A program made the position numbers and the translations under genes. DNA of 64,000 nt, taken from Cryptomeria japonica. Its lineage: Eukaryota > Streptophyta > Pinopsida > Cupressales > Cupressaceae. The notes beneath the pieces are model-generated. The model searched no databases. It worked only from the letters and a program-made list of their open reading frames with translations, and was not told where the DNA came from. Where the stretch lies: assembly GCF_030272615.1 (NCBI RefSeq), contig NC_081406.1:172676861-172740860 (forward strand). Direction: 5' to 3'. Positions 21,696 through 34,166 of the stretch are shown here, piece by piece. Numbering within the stretch: position 1 is the stretch's first letter; every line of letters begins with the position of its first letter.

Positions 21696-24217
21696 TAGTG
21701 GATTATTAAAGAAATTGATTGCAACTGATTGCAATAGTACTAGCCTAACAGAAAGTACTAATAATGACACCCATAAGAATGATTTTTATACTTGATTGAA
21801 CACCCAAAAAAAGAAGTAATCCAAATAAAAAACATCAACCAATAAGAGATTAAAGTGCTTGTGAGTTTACCAAGAGTAAAAAGAAGTATTAGATCAAAGT
21901 AAGTTACGTTAAAGTCACCATTAATGTGACTATGACAGAGATTAAAGTGCTTGTGAGTTTACCAACTAATATGAATTTATATTATTTGAAAGAACACTAT
22001 CGAGTTTGACGGTCAATTATGCTTAAAAATAAAATAAGATTGATTAAGCTTTGACAAATTCAATTAGAAATACAAACATAAAAATTTCTCAAGTTATCTT
22101 ATATAAATATTTTAGGATAATTTAATTATTTTAAAATAAAAAGATGAATAATTTTTGAATAAAAATTAGGATTGATAAATGTATTCTTGTAAATATTTAA
22201 AAATTAAATAAAACTAAAGGGTTATATTTTAATTGATTGAAGATAAATAGGTCAAGATGATTGTATCTTCCTCGATTTCACTTTCGACTAAGATTCAAAT
22301 CTTTTAGATGTTTAATAAAAAGAGATGAAGTTAAAGCACAAGAATAGCTTTATGTCCAAGGTGACAAACAAATACTCTTTCTTTTTCTTTTATTTGAAAA
22401 ATACATTTGCTTTGATTTCATGTTCTTGATACCAATAAGTTGCAAAAGTAATTAGAAATTCTTAAAATAATATCTAAAAATAATAAAAGCATTAATATTT
22501 GATGTAGATTTGTATGCTAAATATTTTAAATTGACTTGTTGATGTTAAGAAAATTGAGATTATAATCAACAAATATTTCTTTTGATTTCATGCTTTTGCA
22601 TTTAATCTCTAACCACAAATTTGAATTGTGTGTTTAGTGATCTAGACAAAACTCAATGGGAATTTACTTGCATTGTTGTTTACTACTATGTTTGAGATCT
22701 TCATAGTGTTTGTAGAAAGCATTGAGCAGTTTTATACATAAATAATGTTTTCTTTTAGTCAAACCCCTACATAAAAGGAATCAAATAGAATAGGTACCTC
22801 AATTGCTAATGCAAAATAACGATGAAATGTTAATGATCTATGATATGCTATCTTGTGATAATGCAATGCAGTTGCAATCTCTTAAATAGATGTTCAAAGG
22901 GATTAGAGTAAATTATTTTTTATCTTTAAATACAACACCCTAGCATATCAGTTAACACTTTATACATTTAACTTAACATATATTACCTACTTGGAGGGAA
23001 TCATTGAGTGTCAAAATCTAATTTTAAACTTTAAAAGTTTAAGGGTTATTTTTTATATTTTGTGGAATTGACTCGAATTAATTCTACATCTCACTAATTT
23101 GACACATGTAAAGGAGTGAACTAACTAAATATTACCACCAATATAAAGGATTTGTAAATGAAATCAAAGTAAATATATGTTGTTTAGTGGCATTTACATT
23201 AAAACGTGTTACTTATATGCTATCCATTAAGCTACGAATACCTTTATCAAAATAGACACAAAATAGAGATGAATTGTGTAATTGTTTAATTTTAACTATT
23301 GTATATTTTTATGAACTTGTTTTTTTTTTATGAAATTGTTATTTTTAATTTATTTTTGTTTGGATTTTAGATCCCTATAAAACCTTTTTTACTCTAATAA
23401 AAAATTAGATAATATTCAATGTTATATTAGATAAATTTATAATTTATTATCGATTAGTAGCATGAGGTATGTGCACTATAGGGGGGCAAAAAAGTGACCA
23501 AACCCCACTTTAAAGGGAAATAATATCATAATGAACTAATTTTATGGATTGATCAAATGTATTAAAAATCTAAAATATAATATAATAACATTATAATAAG
23601 CTTGTATTATATATGCCTTCAAAACACAAAATGTGCTCTTTTTTAATTTATAACACAAAGGTATAGAAAGCATGTATTTCATTTAAATTATTTATCTAAA
23701 TTATTGATCCAATCTAGTACATTGTTTAGGATTCAAAATTTTATTAATAGAGTATCTATTTTTTTCTTACACCCCACTCCCTTTAATATCATAAGAAACT
23801 TATCTAAATCGTCTCTTATATGTACCACATATAGTGTGACACATATACAAAATTTCATTGTGTGTTATCACATAGTCTAAGAATAATCTTAAATCGTATA
23901 GCTCTTAATGTTATCAAGGATATAGGTTATATGGAAACATATCAATCTATGCAACATAAATAATATAAATTAAAAATAAAATATAAGAGTATTCAATAAA
24001 AATAAGTTTTTGTACAAGGATTCAAAAACAAGAACACTAATTTGGTTGTTTTATAAACATTTTATAAAATTTCCATTTGTTTGATTGGTAGGTTTGATCT
24101 CCAAGTTCTTGTTTTTAATTTTGACTAATGGTCTTTTACTTGGATGTATAATGGGTCGGGGCCCTTCCCCACTTAATCTAATAAAAAACAAGAACACTAG
24201 ATGACACAATATTGTTA

Positions 24218-24232
24218 ATATATATATATATA
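24218..24232. repeat. Short TA microsatellite
   Basis: About seven uninterrupted AT units. Confidence 0.8.
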
Positions 24233-25140
24233 TGGTAATGTTTACAACCCTATCTTCACAAATTATGATCAGTTGACATGATACTTGACCCTATCCTCAT
24301 GAGGTTGGCTCAATTCATATTAGTTTTCCCAAGCCTAGAAGCCAAGTAATGTATCCAAGGGTGTCTAGAAGAATGGAGTGTATGATCATTGACTTTGTAT
24401 GTTGAAACCATTATGCATGCCCCTACCTCTGCATCATACACATGAGTCAAGGATGATAGTGCGGTGTGCAAACATCCTATATGGATAGGACACAAGAATC
24501 TGTACCAAATAGTGTTAGGTGAAATATATTAAATAGCTTAGACTTACAGGGACATATGGGGAATTTTGCGCATGTGATGATGCCATGAAAGGTTTGATAT
24601 CCCTATGTATCAAACTGAGAAAACCAGTGAAAGACAAAAAAAATGCATTGAGAAGGCAAAAGGTTGAATTTCCTAATGTTTGGTGTTGAAGTGATGTGTG
24701 GGGACCCTACCAAGTCAAATACCTTGTTGTAGTTTCAAAGGGTGGAAAAAGAATACGCATTTTATTTACTGTCCTAATAGAATTTTATCTTACTTGTCAC
24801 TGATTTGGACAGTATTGAGAGGATCCTATAAGGATGACTATCACCATACTCTCAATGACTTCACAACATTGATAATGAATTCACATTAGACACTCATGGA
24901 TTACCCCAATTAGACATTAGTCAACTTAAGATATGATACAAGGATGGCATACCACAAAGCCATTAGCATATCACCTGCCCTAAATCACCACAAAGTCATT
25001 AGATATGTTTTGAGATGAAAAAGAAGAGTTAAATGGTTTTGGTTCAATTTGCATTATTTCTAGGTTCAAGTAATTTAATTTGATATTAATTATATATAAC
25101 TATTTCTATAGCCTAATTTTTTTGCCTATGAAGAAAAACC

Positions 25141-27640
25141 TTGTCACACAATATCAGCGAACAACAAAATAAGGAGACAATTGCTAGATTGTGGTCTAAC
25201 TTGAAAAGAAAAGGTGATGGAAAATGTTATTTTCCCTGCAAAATTTGTAAGGGATTAAAGACTAGAATACTTCTAATCAAAACAACTAAGAAACATTGTA
25301 GGTTGCATGGTCACATTGAAGGGGAACATGATTATCATCCATTGGTAAGTTTTTCATTATAGCATTTTAACAATTTATATACATAAGAAATCACTTGATG
25401 ATGAGATCATGATCATTGTTTATTTATGTTGATCATTTTTATATAGGTTGAGCACCCCAGAGCACATGATATGGATCAACACAACCCGAAGAATATGGTT
25501 TTCAAAGTGGAGGAACATGGAGGTGTGAATATCGAAGCTAAAGATAATGATCTCATGGAAGATGACGATCATGAGCCACAAAACACAATTGAAGATGATG
25601 GTACAAATACATTGATCCATGACACATTTAGTACTGGCGCAGCTGATCATGATGATGAAGATTACCTTGATGTTGTTCATGATTTACCTCTACTTGAGAA
25701 GGCATATTAGGCCCTTTACGAAGGCTCCCAAATAACTCTTCTCTCTGTTGTGTTGTTGTTGGTGAACTTGAAGGTTATGAATGGTTTATCCAACATAACA
25801 ATCTCATGTATGTTAAGGTATGTCATATATGTCATTATAGTTAATAAATAGTGAATCATGTACCATTAATATTCTTTATATTAATAAATTATATTTTTTT
25901 GTTGTAGATTGTTAGGTGAGTTTTTGTTACCACCATCAAATATTCTACCTCGCTCATACCAAGAATTATTTGCCATTATGAAAGATATTAGAATGGAGTA
26001 TCAAGCAATAGATGCTTGTCCCAATGATCATATTATATATCATAAACAACATGAATCTCAAACTGAATGCCCTGATTGTCATATCAGTAGATATCGAATA
26101 GATCAAATAACAAAAAAGGTAGCTCGCAAGGTTCTTTGTTATATTCCCATTATTTCACGTATGCAACGATTATTCAAGTGCACTAGCTAGGCACAATTTA
26201 TGGATTACCATGCATGCAATAGAAGTCGAGCTGGCATTATTCGAATCTATGCGGATGGTTCAACATTTATGGACATAGAGGAAAACTGGCCAGACTTTAA
26301 AGAAGAACCTTATAATCTCAAGCTTTCATTGGCAGTGGACCGTTTCAATCCATTCAGAGAGATGAGATCTGTTTACTCAGTGTGGCATGTTTTTGTTATC
26401 AACAATAACATTCCTCCATGGATGTCAATAAAGAGGGAGCACATAATATTGGCAATGATTGTTCCAGGCATTTTATCCTTTAATATTCATCTACATTTAA
26501 TTATAAATATTGCAGTAAAATGGTCATAATAATTATATAATGTTTTTGTTCATTCAATTAGGTAAGTACCAAGTTAAAGATATAAATGTATATATTGAGC
26601 CTCTTATCAACAAGTTGCTGGAGTTATGGAATGGTGTCACTATGTATGACATCTCGAGACCAATAGGACAAAGACAATTTCAATTCCATGCGATGCTTGT
26701 ATGGACAATACACGATGCCCCAGGGCTAACACATTTTTGTGGTATATTATAGTGTTCAAGTTTCACATGATAATTATAATTTAAAAAATTAACATATTTA
26801 ATCCAATTATACATTATCTTGTAGGTCTTCAAACAAAGGGAAAAATTGCATGTCCAGTTTGTGGTCCAAAGATGAAATCTCCTCATGTAAAAAGTTTAGG
26901 AAAGCAGGTGTTTGATGAGTATAGGCACTTTCTCCACAAAAATCATAAGTATCGAAATACTAAAAAATGTCTTTTCAATGGGAAAGAAGAGAATACATCA
27001 AAGCCATGAAGAATGACACCTCACCTGTGGAAGTTGGAATATAATAGAATGTCATAATAGAATGTCATAAGAGATAAACAGGTACATATAAATTTATTAA
27101 TCACCCATACGTTTATCAACTCACGATGCAATAATTTATACATGTTTGACATATTGCAGGTCAAACACCACAATGCTATGTGCTACAATGCTTATAAATT
27201 TCGCATCAAAAACTTGGATGACACGAAGAAAACCTATGATTCTGGGATAACTACAGTCTTTGAGGTGACAAATATCTCATCAAGAAATGACATACATCCT
27301 CAAGAGTCTTAAAATCGATACTATGGTATTTTGGATTATATACTTGAGTGTGACTTTAATTCCTTCAAATTATTTTTGTTCGTCGTCAAATGGTACAGGC
27401 TACGACTGAATAAAAATGATCTTGATATAACTGTTATTGAACATGATAATGGTTTTACTATGGTTAATACAAGGTCGTTTAAACCAGTTGGGGATGAGCC
27501 CTATATTCTTCCAAGCCAATGTGAGTAGGTATTTTACTCAAAGGTTCCACATAAACCGGGTTGGTCATTTGTTGTTAGACATGATCCAAGAGGAAGGTCA
27601 ATAAAGTATAGTGTAATGGAAGAAGATACCAAAGAAGTAG
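25141..27640 (+). pseudogene. CACTA-type TNP2 transposase with DUF4216, spliced remnant
   Basis: Spliced remnant of an En/Spm (CACTA) transposase. Exon with the N-terminal transposase-associated domain (GKCYFPCKICKGLKTRIL, LHGHIEGEHDYHPL); intron 25345-25446; acidic exon; GSQITLLSVVLLLVNLKVMN, intron about 25820-25907, then Transposase_21: EFLLPPSNILPRSYQELFAI, YQAIDACPNDHIIYH, ECPDCHISRYR, RIYADGSTFMDIEENW-DF, VDRFNPF, YSVWHVFVINNNIPPWMSIK. Introns at 26468-26561 and about 26740-26824 precede TKGKIACPVCG. After about 27000 the frame jumps to DUF4216 (RYYGILDYILECDF, GFTMVNTRSFKPVGDEPYIL, CEQVFYSKVPHKPGWSFVVR), so the C-terminal half of the transposase is missing. In-frame stops occur at about 25708, 26188, 27007 and 27310. 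The product would cut and paste a DNA transposon. Confidence 0.88.
26468..26561 (+). other. Inferred GC-AG intron in the TNP2 remnant
   Basis: Joining VPG before 26468 to KYQVKDINVYIEPL after 26561 restores the family's reading. The donor is CCAG|GCATTT, a GC donor, and the acceptor ends CAATTAG. A GT donor was not seen at the same phase. Confidence 0.65.
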
Positions 27641-27702
27641 AAGATGATGTAGATGATGATCACGATCGACAGTTACTCGATGATGAAGAAGAAGAAGAAG
27701 TT

Positions 27703-27994
27703 GATGGTGATGGTGATGGTGATGGTGATGGTGATGGTGATGGTGATGGTGATGGTGATGGTGATGGTGATGGTGATGGTGATGGTGATGGTGATGGTGA
27801 TGGTGATGATGACGATGACGAAGACAGTGGTGGTGGTGGTGGTGGTGGTGGTGGTGGTGGTGGTGGTGGTGGTGGTGGTGGTGGTGGTGGTGGTGATGAT
27901 GATGATCATGATGGTGATGGTGATGGTGATGGTGATGGTGATGGTGATGGTGATGGTGATGAAGACAATGGTGGTGGTGGTGGTGGTGATGATT

Positions 27995-28025
<31 letters not shown>
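27703..28025 (+). repeat. GATGGT / GGT / GAT compound microsatellite
   Basis: Sixteen or so GATGGT units, a short GAT/GAC block, a run of about 24 GGT units, a second GATGGT block, then GGT and GAT runs. In the frame of the DUF4216 exon it encodes alternating Asp-Gly, pure Gly and pure Asp tracts, with a stop at about 28048. All other long frames here are shadows of the repeat. Confidence 0.95.
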
Positions 28026-28198
28026 GTTGGATGAAGAAGAAGATCAGTGACATGAATGAAATGTATGGGGTGTGTGATTAGTATATTATCTATTTAATAT
28101 TGATGCACCTTTTAATGTTTTTAATTCATGTTCCACCTCCAGCAGGTCCTAATAGTATAACTATGCCACCCCTAGATAGGGAGAGTGACTATTTATGT

Positions 28199-28520
28199 AA
28201 CATTTTGTAAACTTTGTGTTTATTTATGAAATTTGGATTGTTTATTAGCTATGTGATGGATGTTGATTTAAAATACATATGTGATGGATTACTTGTTTAT
28301 GATGATACATGTGACATTTTTTGAACTTTGTGTTTATTTATAGAATGTGGATTATTTATTACCTATGTGATGGATGGTGATTTGTGATACATATGTGATG
28401 TATTACATGTTTATGATGATACATATGTGATTCTTATGATCCTCAATTACATATATGATGATACATATGTGATGCTTATGATGCTTATGATACATATGTA
28501 TTTATTGTTTATCAACTTAC
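28199..28520. repeat. ~114-bp tandem duplication and short-unit tail
   Basis: The block ACATTTTGTAAACTTTGTG...GATGATACATGTG from 28199 is repeated from about 28313. It is followed by shorter repeats of ACATATGTGATGCTTATGAT. AT-rich, non-coding. Confidence 0.8.
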
Positions 28521-29118
28521 AAATGTAATGCTTATGATGCTCAATTGATGGTGTTCATTTCTTGTATAGGTTTTGTGTGATGCTATCACCCTTGGTGGAA
28601 ACATGTAAGACATCATCAACCCTTTAGTTGAGGAACTCACATAGTCTACATAAAGTAAAGGTAATGAGTTAAAAAAATTACAATGATTTTGATGACAACA
28701 TTTTTTTTTTAATACTCTTCTTGCCTACAAAGTTCATGTTGTTCATGTTGTGTACTATGTAATTTTTAGTATATGTATCATGTAATTTTTAGCTAACATA
28801 AGATAATTGAGTTACATGTGTAGGAACTTGAACCCCTTTGACGAGGATCCTGCACAGTCTCATGGATCAACATGTATAAGTCAATACACCCTATAGAAAT
28901 AGTTTATTTTAAAAAAATTACTAGGAAAATAAACTTCCTCAGTTCTTCAAACCTCGACATTAGCAGCAAATCTAATACAGTTATCAACACTTGAGGCCCC
29001 AGTTGGACTTATTCAATTTTTAATCTCAAAGTCAACTTCAGGGTCGACTTCTTCATCAACATTACCCTCATTTGCAAAATATCTCTCTCATTACCAACTA
29101 ACTCTCTCATTTAATGGA

Positions 29119-29894
29119 GTGCAAGTACCACCAAATAGGTATTTGTCAGATGCATCTTCCTCAAGTGAGATAAATGTAGGAATAGTCAACGAAAGTGAGA
29201 CATGTAGTAGGTCTAAAATAGGGAGATCAATTAGAGGTCAAAAGATTAGAAGAAAATTAAATAAACGCATGGAATTTTTCCTTGCTCAAGGGGGGTCATG
29301 TTCTTATGATGATGAGACCAAAGGAGACATCAAGGTGCCCTTGAGGTACAAACATCTAGAGAAACAATGGGTACCTAAGAAACTTCCTCCAATAAACATC
29401 AATTTTTGTGTTAACGAGAGGATATATCGCATAGCACCTTCGTCGTTACATGGTTTGGGCCTATTTTCCATGGACGACATAAAGGTTTGTTACAAAAAAG
29501 TTGTTGAATTGATGGAGTATGTCAAACCTTATTACAATTACAAAAGTTGGATGCAGATTGTTTGATATAAAAAAGTATGCGTAGGTATGCACTGTCAGCA
29601 AATTATATACAACAGAAAGATAATGATTAAAGTAAACGAGTGGTTGTATATATTGATGGAAGGCTAAAAGAAATAGGGAATATTGCAGGTTTAATAAATA
29701 GTACGCGACCTGGGTCAACTAATAAGCAACCCAATTGTATATTTGAGGCGCACAGGGGAAATCATGTATTCGTATGTGCGATAAAATCAATAAGTGTAGG
29801 GGAAGAGTTGCTAATCGATTACAATTTGAATCATATAGATACAAAGAAAGTTACTATCATGGGGGTGGTACGTACCATATACCATTTAAATTAA
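29119..29894 (+). pseudogene. SET-domain gene remnant
   Basis: Two exons of a SET-like domain. Exon 1 (29119 to about 29484) ends with ERIYRIAPSSLHGLGLFSMD, the N-terminal SET motif. A presumed intron follows. Exon 2 (about 29577-29890) reads RRYALSANYIQQKDND, one stop (TAA near 29628), VVVYIDGRLKEIGNIAGLIN, NKQPNCIFE, HVFVCAIKSI and SVGEELLIDYNLNHID. GNIAGLIN...PNC and GEELLIDYN stand in the positions of the SAM- and lysine-binding RFINHSCxPN and GEELTYDYG motifs. The canonical NHSC is replaced by NSTR, so methyltransferase activity is uncertain. It lies 1 kb downstream of the CACTA transposase in the same direction and may be cargo of that element. Confidence 0.7.
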
Positions 29895-29999
29895 CCAACC
29901 TCCAATTAATGACTCCAATATACTATTTTATTATTTTCTAAGTCTATTGGTTTCATTTCACTAACGTTTTTATATTTTTTCTTTGTCACAGGGCAACAT

Positions 30000-32865
30000 A
30001 GATCCATCACATAGCACAGACAGGGATGTAGGTCACAACACTTGTACAAAGTATTGTAATTGCACAAATTATATAGAAGCAAACTATTACATTATTATGT
30101 TCTTTTCTTGAGTGTTTTGGAGTGATTTTGATAGTGTTAATAATATTCTTGTCACAGACGGATGTTCGGGGAAAGGGAAAGGGACCTACAATACATCAGC
30201 ACCTCTATAAGGATGTGAACCCAAACATATTATGCGATGATGACATCACATCAACCAAAAACCCTATAAAAATGATGAAAAAGTCTGTTACAAAAATTAA
30301 TAGAGAGATTCTTGCTTTGGCATGCATGGGCCATCACACCGATGAATTAAAAGAGAGGGTGCAACATTTGATGCAGACAACACAAAAATTGCAAGTAAGC
30401 AGTAATGAAAGCTTTAATTATAAAAAAATTTCAATAATGGTTTAGATTTTATTCTCTTTTATGTCATTAACTAAAATATGTACGTTTTGTTTTTATAGGA
30501 TTTTATGCATCCTCATCAACCCGGTAGCCATGAGAAGGGTATTGCAGGTAGTTCAGGTGATGACAATTTTCTTGGCTTATCACTCGATTGGCTTATCACA
30601 TTGAGTACCCAAAATACATCATAATTGATATTGTCAATGTTCATAATAAAGGTTCATCCTTGTTTACAATTCTTGTAGTTTTAATATATTTAATGTATTA
30701 TTCTTCAGGTGTTGTCAATGTTCCTGTGAAAATGCCGCCTCCTCAGAGGTTAGCCCCACCTCTATTGCCGACTATAATGTCAGCAACACATAGCATGCAT
30801 ACATCCTCTACTGCACATCATGTTGGCCCACCCATTGTTGGTAGATCTCTCTTTTTCTCTATCTTTTGTTATGTGTTTATTTCCCTTCAAGCATTCTTTC
30901 TTGGGGGCATTTCATAGTGGATTCATTTTCTGCAGCAGGAGATGCACATGAGGATGCGCCAGAGGCAGGGCCAGAGGCGACTACTGCTGATAACATACCA
31001 TCATTTCCTGGATCTTCTCATATTGCTAGTACAGGAACGTTGCAGGCCACATTGGTGGTGAGCGATGAAGAATTGATTCCCTTAAAGATACAAAAGGTTC
31101 TAGGTACTTTAAAATTATTATTATATATAGTCTAATTGTAATTTACTTACTGATCACTCATTTTGGACTAATGATCCCATTAATTTTTTGCAAGAAATGA
31201 TATTTTTTATAAAAATATTAATGACATTGCATTGCAGATATTTGGGCCCACCATACGTAAAAGTTGGAACATCATATGTGAACTAACCCTAATCCACTAT
31301 TTTGATTTCATATCATTGCTAGAATAGTTTTCATTTGATCCATTTCTTGAACTATAATAAAGGTAGCTTCAGTTCATTTCTGAATATAATAGGTTTGTTT
31401 TGTCTTTAAAAGGTGGAATGACCAAGAAAAAAGGTTAAAAGATTAATTGACAAACTGTATGGTTGAGTTGTTTGGAAATGACACATTCGACAAAACCAAG
31501 CTGCTTGAAAAATCTGGCACATATCTAAAGTATGTGAGGGACCAATACAGGACCCATTTAGAGAAGAACGTAAAGTACGAGCGTCCCCCCATGATTCCAG
31601 AGAGGGAGTAGAAGGACTTGATTTTGGATGCCAAGGAGAGAATTGAAAGGAAAAAAGGAAATACACCAACAGACGCCAAACGAAGGTATGGGATACTATT
31701 AAAAATTTAATTATGTACTAATTAATTATTCTTTATATCTATATAATCTAACATATTTCAAACTTTTCATAGACTGGGTGACACGTCAAAGGCAACCAAG
31801 GCAAGACAAGAAAAGCATGGGCAACACAAACTCGGCTCTGGTAGTTATATGAAACTTGCCACATGAATATAAGTATCAGTAAATAAAATATTGCATCAAA
31901 ATATTTATAAATTACAAACAATTTTTTTTTTATCAAACAATGCAAGCAAAATTCACAATACCAAGTAAAAATGTAGGGCTCTGAATTCAATAGAGCACCC
32001 ACATAAGATGACAAGAAAATTGCCTACCAGCAAGGCTATACAGCCATCACTAAATGGCTACGAGAATTGAGTGGGCAAACACAAGATTCTAGTGCATCCG
32101 TCACACAGGTAAATAAGCTAAATGAAAATTCTTTCAAATTGAATACTTTACAAATAATCTAATTGATGTTGAGTTCCAACATAAAGTGACTATATTTGTT
32201 TTAAATAAGCAAGCAATGATAACAATGTGCATGACATTGGAATGCATCCTGTTGATCATGAAACACAACCTGCACATGAAAGTCCGGATGCGCATCCCAG
32301 TAGTGGAGGTATTCATTTGTTATTCAAATTTATTTATGTAATTATTATTACAATTAAACATATTAAATTGTCATTAGTGTAGTAATTAATGTAACCTTTT
32401 TTTAAAATATTTTAGAGCATGTAGTCAGTGGTGACCAAGTGGAGCATGATCTGGGTACACAACATCAGGAATGTGATGTTCCCCAATCAGGTAAAGAGGA
32501 CCATTGTTATTCCTTTAAAAAAAATCAATTACAATTGTTCAGCACTAATGTAACCTTTAGTATTTTAACTCCGGAGGATCTAGAGGGTGTGCAGCATGTT
32601 GAGGTTGAGGCTAGACAAAATGATGTGGCCCCATCAGATAAAGAGCACCATGGTTATGTTCTTAGAATTAATGAAATACTTGTAACAATAATAAAAAAAT
32701 GTTTTGAATTTAACCCATTTCTTTGTTATTGCAGAGGACCCCCCTTCGCTTCAGTGTCCTCGTCCTCAGTACAGGACTAGGCATACATCGATATCATGAG
32801 CAGAGGGCAGAAAAACTGAAGAGGGTGGAAATGATGAAGAACATGATGCTCCAAAAAAATAAATG
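30000..32865 (+). pseudogene. Multi-exon remnant ending in a Transposase_24-like segment
   Basis: Probable downstream exons of the preceding gene or a separate transposon gene. Pieces after AG acceptors: GNIDPSHSTDRDVGHNTCTK (30000), TDVRGKGKGPTIHQHLYKDV to QTTQKLQ (30160-30392, followed by GTAAGC), a Pro/Met-rich piece (30720-30840), EDAPEAGPEATTADNIPSFP (30950). At 31450-31690 one frame reads MVELFGNDTFDKTKLLEKSG, YVRDQYRTHLEKNVKYERPP and LILDAKERIERKKGNTPTDA, with a TAG at 31609; lay-out and basic residues resemble the plant Ptta/En/Spm Transposase_24 family. Acidic/His-rich tail exons follow to about 32865. Exon joining is my inference. Confidence 0.5.
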
Positions 32866-32889
32866 ATTGTAATCTACCTTATTTGATAA

Positions 32890-33095
32890 TGACTGATTTT
32901 TATGTGTTAATGAATGTAATTATGTGCTAATGAATGGTTATGAATGATATGTGTTAATTAATATTGATGAATGTTGTGTTCTAATTAATGTTAATCAATG
33001 TTATGTGTTAATGAACGTTATGTGATATTAATGAATGAATGTTATATTTTATTATTGGTAGAAAGAATGAATGAATGTTAGATGTTAACAGGGAA
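32890..33095. repeat. Degenerate ATGTGTTAATGAATGTT repeat
   Basis: Variants of ATGTGTTAATGAATG occur about nine times at irregular 18-30 bp spacing, directly after the last recognisable exon of the transposon gene. Confidence 0.7.
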
Positions 33096-33119
33096 TTTAG
33101 AGTGATGTTAGGGGGGGAG

Positions 33120-33877
33120 TGTTGGCTTTATACACTCTAATGAGAATTGATGGTGTTGTCATTGATGGCAACCTTCAGGAAACCTTGTGGCATTCATCTG
33201 GTAAACCACTGGCAGGCACTTCACTGCTAGCGGCAACAATGTATACCAGCATCCCAGTCGACAAGAACAAACTTTTGTTTATTGTATTTAATTGTAATTA
33301 TCTTTTGTAAAGCTGACATGGCATACTGTAATAGACTCATATATGTATGAGATCTTGTAAATCATTTTCTAAGTAAGGAGGATAGATAGAAGAGATGAGC
33401 GAATATTAAGGAAGATTTTGTATAAGGTTTATGGTTATAGTATGAGCTTAAACCGGTAGTGAACCTGGCATAGCAAATGCTGAATTATAGCAGTACATTG
33501 TATTGGATTCTCATAATCCATTTTGTAAGTCAGTGAGACTTCCATTTTGTAGATTGAGCAGTGAGCTCTAGGCAGTTGGCCTTCCTGCATGTGCAGGCAC
33601 CACATTGTAAGTAATATACATTCATTGGCTAGTGAGGGAATATTCTGGGTCACAAATCCCACCGAGGTTTTTCCCACACCGGGTTTCCTCGTTAAACATC
33701 TTATGTTATAGTGTGTTTTCTATGATGTCTTTATTTTTCCTGTTCATTACATTAACTCTTATTTACCGGTACATTGTTTTGGAATGCAAAATACTTAATA
33801 GGGTTAAATATTTTGTCAACCGGTTAGATATTGATTCACCCCCCCCAGTATCTTTGGGACTATCATTAATCCTAAAA
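33120..33877 (+). repeat. 5' LTR of the short copia-derived element
   Basis: 758 bp; starts TGTTGGCTTTATACAC and ends TAATCCTAAAA, where the other copy ends in CCTAACA, so its terminal CA has mutated. It contains the GAGGTTTTTCCCACACCGGG motif typical of copia U5. Confidence 0.92.
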
Positions 33878-33879
33878 AT

Positions 33880-33892
33880 TGGTATCAGATTC
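33880..33892 (+). other. Primer binding site, initiator tRNA-Met type
   Basis: TGGTATCAGATTC, whose first ten bases match the standard plant copia primer site TGGTATCAGAGC. It lies two bases after the 5' LTR. Confidence 0.85.
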
Positions 33893-34154
33893 ATACAGAG
33901 TTTAAACTTGGTTTTGGATGACATATTTCAGATTGTAACCAATCGGTTACAAACTTCAAGGTGAAATTTTGCACTCATTTGACAATTTTTGACAACCTTT
34001 GTCATTGATGTCAAAGGGGGAGTAGTGGACAGAGAAAAATGGCTATCCAAAGGAGATCATCTGCTCAGGGGGAGCACATATTTTTGGCAATTTTTTGGAC
34101 TTCACTTTTTGGAACAGTTTTTGGATTTTTCTCATGAGTGTTGCCATCAATGCT

Positions 34155-34165
34155 AAAGGGGGAGA
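34155..34165 (+). other. Polypurine tract of the short copia-derived element
   Basis: AAAGGGGGAGA one base before the 3' LTR. A similar CAAAGGGGGAG occurs at about 34011 in the core. Confidence 0.88.
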
Positions 34166-34166
34166 T

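Larger units (their letters stand above)
21510..25100. other. AT-rich stretch without recognisable genes
   Basis: About 3.6 kb of strongly AT-rich DNA with stops in all frames. It contains a repeat shared with 12.8 kb (21625-21695), a short TA microsatellite, and a small palindromic region near 24024-24200 where AAAAACAAGAAC and its inverse GTTCTTGTTTTT occur. The upstream part of the CACTA-like element must lie at its right end, but no terminal repeat was seen. Confidence 0.6.

Noticed and set aside
24310-24495. Small minus-strand gene
   Set aside because: 61 codons, no domain; partly similar at DNA level to 3849-4067, which suggests shared repeat DNA.
24690-24830. Copia integrase start (DVWGPYQVKYLVVVSK)
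   Set aside because: Only one short phrase fits and stops follow at once.
27653-28081. Long second- and third-frame readings (Met-Val, Val and Ile/Thr runs) over the microsatellite
   Set aside because: They exist only because 3- and 6-base units have no stop in several frames on both strands.
22000-33120. CACTA terminal inverted repeats
   Set aside because: No CACTA...TAGTG pair with matching neighbours was found by eye, so element limits are not given.
33119-33310. Short plus-strand frame at the LTR start, and its repeat on the other strand at 34206
   Set aside because: Both lie in LTR sequence and are not conserved as proteins between the two copies.
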